Source: Bacillota bacterium (GTDB taxonomy: Bacteria > Bacillota > Clostridia > Peptostreptococcales > Anaerovoracaceae). From it: a stretch of 25,428 nucleotides of DNA. The stretch lies in assembly GCA_017534025.1 (NCBI GenBank), contig JAFWDF010000067.1:1-25428 (forward strand). The letters run 5' to 3'. A model generated the notes under the pieces. The model saw only the letters and a list, made by a program, of their open reading frames with translations. It ran no database searches and had not been told where the DNA came from. Every line of letters starts with the position of its first letter. Position 1 is the first letter of the stretch. Position numbers and translations under genes: made by a program. This document shows, piece after piece, positions 20,665 to 25,428 of the stretch.

Positions 20665-21636
20665 ATGCTCGAAACTTTTTATGATATTAATGGGCAGGCG
20701 CCGGGCACGCCGGCGGATCCGGCGGTGCCGGCTTCCGCAGATCTGCAGATATCGGCTGCGGATGCGGGTCAGGCCGGCAGCAAGGATTCATCGGCGCCGG
20801 GCGGAAAAACCCTGCTCATAGCGCACCTGTCCGACCTGCACTCGCACCCGCAGAATGCCATTCTTCAGTCTTTGCAGGTGCAGCGGCCGGACCTGATTGC
20901 AGTCACCGGAGACCTGATCTACGGTGCCCGTCCGGCAAACAATATACCCGTGATGAAAAACAACCGGGCTGTTCTCAGCTTTCTGGAGGAATGCCGGAAG
21001 GTGGCGCCCGTGTTTCTTTCGCTGGGCAACCATGAGTGGATGCTCGGTCCGGCAGACAAGGAACTGATTGCCGGAACCGGAACCGTTCTTCTGGATAATG
21101 ACTGGGCTCGGTTGCAGAATCTTGTGTTCGGCGGGCTGAGCTCGGGAATCACATCGCATTACGATGAATATCGCGAATCTCTATATAAAAGCGGCGCTGC
21201 CGACCGCTCGGTGCTCTATCCGCTGAACGACCCTAAAGAGCTGCGTTCCGGGCTGCCTCCCCGCACCGGCTGGCTAGAAGAGTTCATGAACCAGCCGGGT
21301 TACCGGATCCTTTTGTGCCATCATCCGGAATACCGGGACCGCTATCTTAGGAAACTGAGTGCGCAATCGGATGACCGGGGCGTTCCTTCCGCTGGCCGGA
21401 ACGACCAGGCGGAAAACCTGGACATAGACCTGATTCTCAGCGGCCATGCCCATGGCGGCCAGATCCGCCTGTTCAACCGCGGCCTGTTCGCACCCGGGCA
21501 GGGACTGCTGCCGCGGTATACCTCCGGCATCCACGGGAACATGATCATATCCCGGGGCCTGACCAATACCGTCCCATATAGTCCCCGGCTGTTCAATCCG
21601 CCGGAAATCGTGTATGTCCGGATCAGGTTTCAATGA
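20665..21636 (+). CDS. Calcineurin-like metallophosphoesterase
   Basis: Two-metal phosphoesterase of 323 aa. All five family motifs are seen in order: AHLSDLHSH (DxH), VTGDLIYG (GDxx), SLGNHEW (GNHE), CHHPEY (H), and SGHAHGGQIR (GHxH). The overall pattern, with GGQ and a PRYTSGIHG stretch near the end, resembles YkuE/YaeI-type enzymes, which act on lipid or nucleotide phosphoesters, but the substrate is unknown. The first 50 residues are unusual: Ala, Gly, Pro and Ser-rich, without the N-terminal membrane helix usual in this group, and GC-rich in the DNA. GAGAGGA lies 13 bases before the ATG, farther than ideal; no better in-frame start is visible. It shares a promoter region with the divergent flavodoxin-like gene. 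Confidence 0.88.
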   Translation: MLETFYDINGQAPGTPADPAVPASADLQISAADAGQAGSKDSSAPGGKTLLIAHLSDLHSHPQNAILQSLQVQRPDLIAVTGDLIYGARPANNIPVMKNNRAVLSFLEECRKVAPVFLSLGNHEWMLGPADKELIAGTGTVLLDNDWARLQNLVFGGLSSGITSHYDEYRESLYKSGAADRSVLYPLNDPKELRSGLPPRTGWLEEFMNQPGYRILLCHHPEYRDRYLRKLSAQSDDRGVPSAGRNDQAENLDIDLILSGHAHGGQIRLFNRGLFAPGQGLLPRYTSGIHGNMIISRGLTNTVPYSPRLFNPPEIVYVRIRFQ

Positions 21637-21646
21637 AGTAACAATG

Positions 21647-21689
21647 GGGCTGTGAAGGAAAGAGGCAAATCTTCAGTCTTTCGCAGCCC
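21647..21689 (+). terminator. Weak terminator-like hairpin after the metallophosphoesterase
   Basis: GGGCTGTGAAGGAAAGA and TCTTTCGCAGCCC (21647-21689) pair with one G-U and a small bulge, starting 11 bases after the stop codon. The run after it is only TTAAAC, so efficiency is uncertain. Confidence 0.4.
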
Positions 21690-21768
21690 TTAAACTGTTG
21701 ATAGAGCGAATTTGTTCAGTATGACGGCTGTGGATCTGCGAGCTGCTGTGTTCATTTACAGGATACAT

Positions 21769-21798
21769 AAAAGCACCTCGGATTTCTCCAAGATGCTT
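21769..21798 (-). terminator. Terminator of the toxin-antitoxin operon
   Basis: On the minus strand AAGCATCTTGGA, loop GAAA, TCCGAGGTGCTT forms a 12-bp stem with two G-U pairs, followed by TTTT. It lies 24 bases after the toxin stop codon. Confidence 0.82.
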
Positions 21799-21821
21799 CT
21801 CTTCACTCATTCGTCTTTGAA

Positions 21822-22121
21822 TTATTTCAGTCCACTCATCTTTTTATATACATCACCGCGTGGACCCGCTAATTTTGTACTGATCACAACAATCTTTCCG
21901 TTAATGACAGCGTAAACGACTCTGTATCCCCACAGCTTAATTCTATAGTAGTCATTGTGCTTTCCTTTAATCCTTTTGACATCTACCCTTTCCGGATGCT
22001 CACCGACAATCAATTCCTTTATAGCCGCTTTATACTGTTCGCGAACATCCTCATGTTCTTTCAGATATTTATCAGCTGCCTTCGTATACTGGATTTCATA
22101 CTCAAGGTGTTCCTTACCCAT
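21822..22121 (-). CDS. RelE/ParE-type toxin
   Basis: Toxin of 99 aa of the RelE/ParE superfamily; RelE members cut mRNA in the ribosome. Family signs: the N-terminal strand EIQYTKAADKYLKEH, the basic core VKRIKGKHNDYYRIKLWGYRVVYAVINGKIVVI, and the C-terminal stretch AGPRGDVYKK, which matches the GxRxDVY ending of RelE proteins. Many Lys, Arg and His fit an RNA-binding surface. It follows the RHH antitoxin by 13 bases and shares its promoter and terminator, so it is expressed only with the antitoxin. The gene is AT-richer than its metabolic neighbours, in keeping with horizontal gain. Confidence 0.9.
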   Translation of the reverse strand: MGKEHLEYEIQYTKAADKYLKEHEDVREQYKAAIKELIVGEHPERVDVKRIKGKHNDYYRIKLWGYRVVYAVINGKIVVISTKLAGPRGDVYKKMSGLK

Positions 22122-22134
22122 CTGCAGCCTCCAT

Positions 22135-22404
22135 TTATACGATTATCCGTTCCGTTGCTGCGATGGTAAGGTCATCATCGCTCAGACCTTCAATTTCCTC
22201 AAGGATGTCCTCGGATTCTTCAACGGAAGCTTCTTCCACATTTACCGTCAGTCTGTAGAATGGATCCCGTTTTAATTCGGCAATATATTCGCTAACTGCC
22301 CTCTTTACCAGATCAGTAATCGACATGTTAAACACAGCAGCAACTTGTTTCATATCGAGTATGTCCGCCTCATCCATTTTAAAGTTCAAAGCTTTCGTTC
22401 CCAT
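22135..22404 (-). CDS. RHH-type antitoxin partner of the RelE-like toxin
   Basis: Antitoxin of 89 aa. The N-terminal half reads as a ribbon-helix-helix DNA-binding domain: strand KALNFKMDEAD, then helices around DMKQVAAVFNMSITDLVKRAVSEYIAEL. The C-terminal half is acidic (VEEASVEESEDILEEIEGLSDDD), suited to wrap around and neutralise the basic toxin. AAAGGAGG is 8 bases before the ATG. It is first in the operon, which is the usual order. Autoregulation through the promoter-proximal ACCG/CGGT dyad is likely by family precedent. Confidence 0.87.
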   Translation of the reverse strand: MGTKALNFKMDEADILDMKQVAAVFNMSITDLVKRAVSEYIAELKRDPFYRLTVNVEEASVEESEDILEEIEGLSDDDLTIAATERIIV

Positions 22405-22432
22405 TCAAAACGCCTCCTTTACGATCTATCTT

Positions 22433-22456
22433 ATTATACACCGTAAAGCCGGTAAA
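22433..22456 (-). promoter_or_regulatory. Toxin-antitoxin promoter with possible operator
   Basis: An exact TATAAT (22433-22438, minus strand) directly preceded by TG lies 29 bases before the antitoxin gene; no clear -35 is seen. Immediately upstream, ACCG and CGGT arms flank six bases, and GTAAA is repeated at 22443 and 22452 on the plus strand. Either could be the site for the RHH antitoxin. Confidence 0.45.
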
Positions 22457-22545
22457 TATAGCCAATTCCAAAATTTTTAATAATTACGAAAACTACTTAA
22501 GATCCTGTGCGAAATGCATTTGTTCTGAATCCAGATTAAAACGGC

Positions 22546-22674
22546 ATGTTTTTAGTTATATTCTCTACTTCTGCTATGCCTCTTGCTCTGAAAAATTGTC
22601 TTGTGCATCCAGAATGGTTCAAGAAGTACTCTTCTTTCCGGAGAGCAATAGACGAGGTGCTTTCAGATACTTAG
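22546..22674 (+). pseudogene. Short orphan ORF, possible transposase tail relic
   Basis: An ORF of 42 codons without a ribosome binding site ends 12 bases inside the 3' end of glf. Its last part, LVHPEWFKKYSSFRRAIDEV, looks like the C-terminal tail of some IS630-like transposases (an aromatic-rich segment followed by an AIDEVL-type helix). No transposase core and no terminal inverted repeats are visible. The resemblance is by eye only. The rest of the gap 22457-22662 is AT-rich and holds nothing I recognise. Confidence 0.2.
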
Positions 22675-23781
22675 CAGTTCCTTCGCGCATGCCAGTGCAG
22701 CCGCGATGACCTGGTCCATGTCATAATACTTGTACTCGCCCAAGCGCCCGCCAATGGTCACGCCCTGCTCCTGATCCGCCAGTTCCTTGTAGCGCTGATA
22801 CAGTTCTCCATTCGACTCGTCATTCACCGGATAATACGGTTCTTCCCCCGGTGTCCACTCAGAGCTGAACTCCCGGCTGATCACCGTCTTCGGCAGATCA
22901 TTTCCTTTCGCATCCTTGCCGAACTCAAACCACTTATGCTCAATAATCCGCGTCCAAGGCGTCTCCCGGTCCGTGTAATTCACCGCCGCATTGCCCTGGA
23001 AATTCGGCATATCCAACAGCTCCGTTTCAAATCGGACGGAACGGTACTGCAGCGGTCCCAGCTGATAATTAAAATACGCATCCACCGGGCCGGTATAAAT
23101 CACATGCTCAGCCAGCGCATCGATCTCCGCCTTATTTGCCAGGTAATCCATATTCAGCCGGACTTCAATGCCTTCCAGCATGCGCTCTACCATGGCGGTA
23201 TAGCCGCCGATCGGAATGCCCTGGAACAAAGCATTAAAATAATTATTGTCGAAGGTGAGCCGCACCGGCAGACGCTTAATGATGAACGCCGGCAGCTCCG
23301 TGCACGGCCTGCCCCACTGCTTTTCCGTGTAGCCCTTGACCAGCTTTTCATAAATGTCCGTGCCTACCAGGCTGATGGCCTGCTCTTCCAGATTCCGGGG
23401 TTCCGTGATCCCGGCCGCCTGCTTCTGCGCCTCTATCCGGGCGGCCGCCTCCTGCGGCGTCACCACGCCCCACATCTTATTGAAGGTGTACATATTGAAC
23501 GGCAGCGAATACAGCTCGCCATGATAATTGGCCACCGGCGAATTGGTGAATCGGTTGAATTCAGCAAAACGGTTCACATACTCCCAGACCTGCCGGTCAT
23601 TAGTGTGGAAAATATGCGCGCCATACTTGTGCACGTGGATACCCTCCACCTGCTCCGTATACACATTGCCCGCAATGTGGTCCCGTTTTTCGATAACCAG
23701 AACCCGCCTGCCCCGGTCGGCCGCTTCCCGCGCAAACACCGCGCCGAACAGCCCGGCGCCAACTACAACATAATCATACAT
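22663..23781 (-). CDS. glf: UDP-galactopyranose mutase
   Basis: Flavoenzyme that interconverts UDP-galactopyranose and UDP-galactofuranose, supplying Galf for surface glycans. The protein has 372 aa, normal length. The FAD-binding start YDYVVVGAGLFGAVFAREAADRG is followed by VLVIEKRDHIAGNVY and by HKYGAHIFHTNDRQVWEYVNRF, all typical of Glf. Further on, YTEKQWGRPCTELPAFIIKRLPVRL and DNNYFNALFQGIPIGGYTAM cover the substrate pocket. I chose the ATG at 23781 (AAAGGAG, 10 bases); a GTG two codons earlier (23787) is only 4 bases from the site. An exact TATAAT on the minus strand at 23833-23838 may be its promoter. No glycan gene cluster surrounds it; the neighbour upstream encodes a probable surface protein. 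Confidence 0.95.
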   Translation of the reverse strand: MYDYVVVGAGLFGAVFAREAADRGRRVLVIEKRDHIAGNVYTEQVEGIHVHKYGAHIFHTNDRQVWEYVNRFAEFNRFTNSPVANYHGELYSLPFNMYTFNKMWGVVTPQEAAARIEAQKQAAGITEPRNLEEQAISLVGTDIYEKLVKGYTEKQWGRPCTELPAFIIKRLPVRLTFDNNYFNALFQGIPIGGYTAMVERMLEGIEVRLNMDYLANKAEIDALAEHVIYTGPVDAYFNYQLGPLQYRSVRFETELLDMPNFQGNAAVNYTDRETPWTRIIEHKWFEFGKDAKGNDLPKTVISREFSSEWTPGEEPYYPVNDESNGELYQRYKELADQEQGVTIGGRLGEYKYYDMDQVIAAALACAKELLSI

Positions 23782-23870
23782 TTTCACAAATCTCCTTTAT
23801 GTTAATGTCTCGGTTGCCGTTTTCTTTTTCAGATTATAAACTGCTCAAATCCATCCATATAGTACTTATA

Positions 23871-23895
23871 AAAGCGCCTGCATTGCTGCAGGCGC
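23871..23895 (-). terminator. Terminator of the transglutaminase-like gene
   Basis: On the minus strand GCGCCTGCA, loop GCAA, TGCAGGCGC (23874-23895) forms a perfect 9-bp stem, followed by TTTTATAAG. The T-run is short but the stem is very stable. It lies 28 bases after the stop codon. Confidence 0.75.
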
Positions 23896-23923
23896 CAGGA
23901 GAATTACTCTCTATTATCTCAAC

Positions 23924-25428
23924 TCAGCTGCCCAGGTACGCTTCCGCTGCACGATTATACGCATACAGACTGCGCAGGAGTGCTGCAAGAGTATCCGGTG
24001 TGCTTTCCTTATTCAACATATTTCTTACATATGTCAGGGCTCCATATCGTACACTGCCGGAACTGCCGTGCTGATCCTCCACAACGACCTGGAACATCTT
24101 GTCAATGTCCCGGGCAAGAACATTATCTATTTCGATACTATAGTAATCCTTATAAATCTGCGGTGTATACTTTTTACCGTCAATTGTAAAAGTATATTCC
24201 CCGATCTCATGACCCTCTTCCAGTTTGAAAAGGAACCGGACTACCGTTTCTGAATTCAATGACAAATTGCAGGCATGAATCACTATCCCTTCAGGCAGTG
24301 GCGTCGTAGATGCCTTATACGATTCCAGATCAGACACCTGTAATCCATTACAGACCTCCAGGACATCTTCCATTTCCAGACCTTCATCCGCCAGGCTTCC
24401 GGTATTATAATCCAGGAACGCCTGTGCCGCAGCACCATAATGCATCATGACCCGGATCAGATATTTCACTTTCCCATCCGTACCGGTTCTTCCCAGCATA
24501 TTATCAGCGTACTGTCTGATACTGTAGGTTTTCACCGCACCGCACTGCGTATCTGACTCAGCATGAATTTGAATTGTATCCCGCATCTGCTTTGCCGCTA
24601 CATAACTTGTAAAAGTATACAGCGGCTTCCCTGAACTCGCATCAGTTTTAATTACCGCATCACTGACTTTGAAGGATTGCTCTTTTCCATTGCCAACTTT
24701 CATGATCACTCTGGTGCTCGGATCATTCGCCACTTCATCAGAAAAAGCGTAATTAAAATTCACCCCGATATCCCCGGACAGGCGCAGACTGGCACTCTTC
24801 AGTTTTGCTAAAGGAGCGATAGTAGTGCCCTCAATTTCTGTCTGATTAATACCCTCCGCATCACTATACAGTAACCGACAGTCGTCACAGATCCAGTACA
24901 CACTATTGCCAGGGTTGTCAAACGTCGGTTCCTTAGCCTCAATACGGCTCAGACTGTGACCGGAATAATCCGCGGCACTCATCGGATAGGCCGCATGAAA
25001 TGCATCGGTGTCATACTCCTTGTCCCGTTCATGCCGTTCAAAAGTATCCGGGCTGCGCAGGAACCATGTGTACGACTTAAACGTTTTATTATAAGATGAA
25101 TCCCATGTTGCATCCAGATTATAATAATGATCGCCGATCTTCACTATATTCCAGCCGTGTGCCTCTGTTTCCCCCGCATTGTTAGTCCCCTTTCCGGTAA
25201 TCAGCCTGCAGTCGATCCCGCATTCCAGCAGCAGCCGGTACATTAATACGGAATACCCCTGACAAACGGCCTTATGGTCTACAAGTGCCGCATACGCAGT
25301 GTATTTAAGCTTATAATTCTGATTTGACAGATTATCATAATCATAGGAAACGTTCTGTGTCACAAAATCATAGATGGTTTTGATTGTTTTATACTCATTA
25401 GAGGAAGAAACCGGCGCTTCCTTCAGGA
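23924..25428 (-). CDS. Transglutaminase-like surface protein, partial (5' end outside window)
   Basis: The frame stays open to the window edge (upstream codons read LKEAPVSSSNEYKTIKTIYDFV), so the N-terminus, probably with a signal peptide, is missing. The visible part begins with a transglutaminase-like domain. Its triad is Cys in AVCQGYSVLMYRL, His in EAHGWNIV and Asp in YNLDATWDSS (residues 34, 69 and 84 counted from the GTG at 25363). Next is a short knuckle, YWICDDCRLLYSDAEG, seen in many gut Bacillota surface proteins. The remaining 290 residues hold two related segments, about 190-320 and 360-479, each ending in a helical pair (RVMMHYGAAAQAFLDYN and RSLYAYNRAAEAYLGS). Likely exported and involved in cell-wall or protein processing; the exact function is unknown. 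Confidence 0.85.
   Translation of the reverse strand, partial: LKEAPVSSSNEYKTIKTIYDFVTQNVSYDYDNLSNQNYKLKYTAYAALVDHKAVCQGYSVLMYRLLLECGIDCRLITGKGTNNAGETEAHGWNIVKIGDHYYNLDATWDSSYNKTFKSYTWFLRSPDTFERHERDKEYDTDAFHAAYPMSAADYSGHSLSRIEAKEPTFDNPGNSVYWICDDCRLLYSDAEGINQTEIEGTTIAPLAKLKSASLRLSGDIGVNFNYAFSDEVANDPSTRVIMKVGNGKEQSFKVSDAVIKTDASSGKPLYTFTSYVAAKQMRDTIQIHAESDTQCGAVKTYSIRQYADNMLGRTGTDGKVKYLIRVMMHYGAAAQAFLDYNTGSLADEGLEMEDVLEVCNGLQVSDLESYKASTTPLPEGIVIHACNLSLNSETVVRFLFKLEEGHEIGEYTFTIDGKKYTPQIYKDYYSIEIDNVLARDIDKMFQVVVEDQHGSSGSVRYGALTYVRNMLNKESTPDTLAALLRSLYAYNRAAEAYLGS

Overview
The window reads as chromosomal DNA of an anaerobic Gram-positive bacterium, most likely a member of the Clostridia (Bacillota). 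Reasons visible here: strong AGGAGG/AAAGGAG ribosome binding sites, a lipoprotein-type transport protein, intrinsic terminators after many genes, a propionate/lactate-type CoA-transferase, nickel-pincer cofactor genes and a RelE/RHH toxin-antitoxin pair. There are no rRNA or tRNA genes, no CRISPR array and no intact mobile element. Species cannot be named from the sequence.

Layout. Positions 1-197 are AT-rich flank plus a terminator. 198-1283 holds a divergent pair, a carboxymuconolactone-decarboxylase-like (AhpD-fold) protein and a hotdog thioesterase, with well-formed promoters between them. 1393-4886 (minus) holds an EamA-type exporter and a polar amino-acid ABC importer (binding protein, permease, ATPase). 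The importer leader contains a terminator-like hairpin and a 17-codon upstream ORF. 4958-6764 holds an unknown membrane protein and a type I asparaginase. 6921-8481 (minus) is a lipid-kinase/nitroreductase pair under a palindrome-covered promoter. 8538-10796 (minus) is a methyltransferase/GT2 glycosyltransferase pair.

10868-13872 (minus) is a class III polyhydroxyalkanoate (PHA) operon, phaE-phaC-phaJ, preceded by a 10+10 bp inverted repeat. 13992-14926 (minus) holds an orphan MoaE-like protein and a PaaI-like thioesterase. Divergent from these, 15070-16695 (plus) is a fused class I CoA-transferase of the Pct/YdiF type. 16752-19847 (minus) is larC-larB-larE, which make the nickel-pincer cofactor of lactate racemase. 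Next come a Cys-rich flavodoxin-like reductase (minus) and a metallophosphoesterase (plus).

21769-22456 is an AT-richer toxin-antitoxin locus with a possible transposase relic behind it. Then come UDP-galactopyranose mutase and a surface transglutaminase-like protein that runs off the right edge.

How the genes may work together: the centre of the window (about 10.8-19.8 kb) is acyl-CoA and 2-/3-hydroxyacid chemistry. PhaJ makes (R)-3-hydroxyacyl-CoA, PhaEC polymerises it, the CoA-transferase can activate short acids (lactate and propionate in characterised relatives), and LarBCE build the cofactor for hydroxyacid racemases or epimerases. Whether these parts form one pathway is inference; no larA is present in the window.

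The only gene-free stretch over 300 bases is 13645-13991. It carries the putative PHA promoters, the inverted repeat and the moaE-like terminator.
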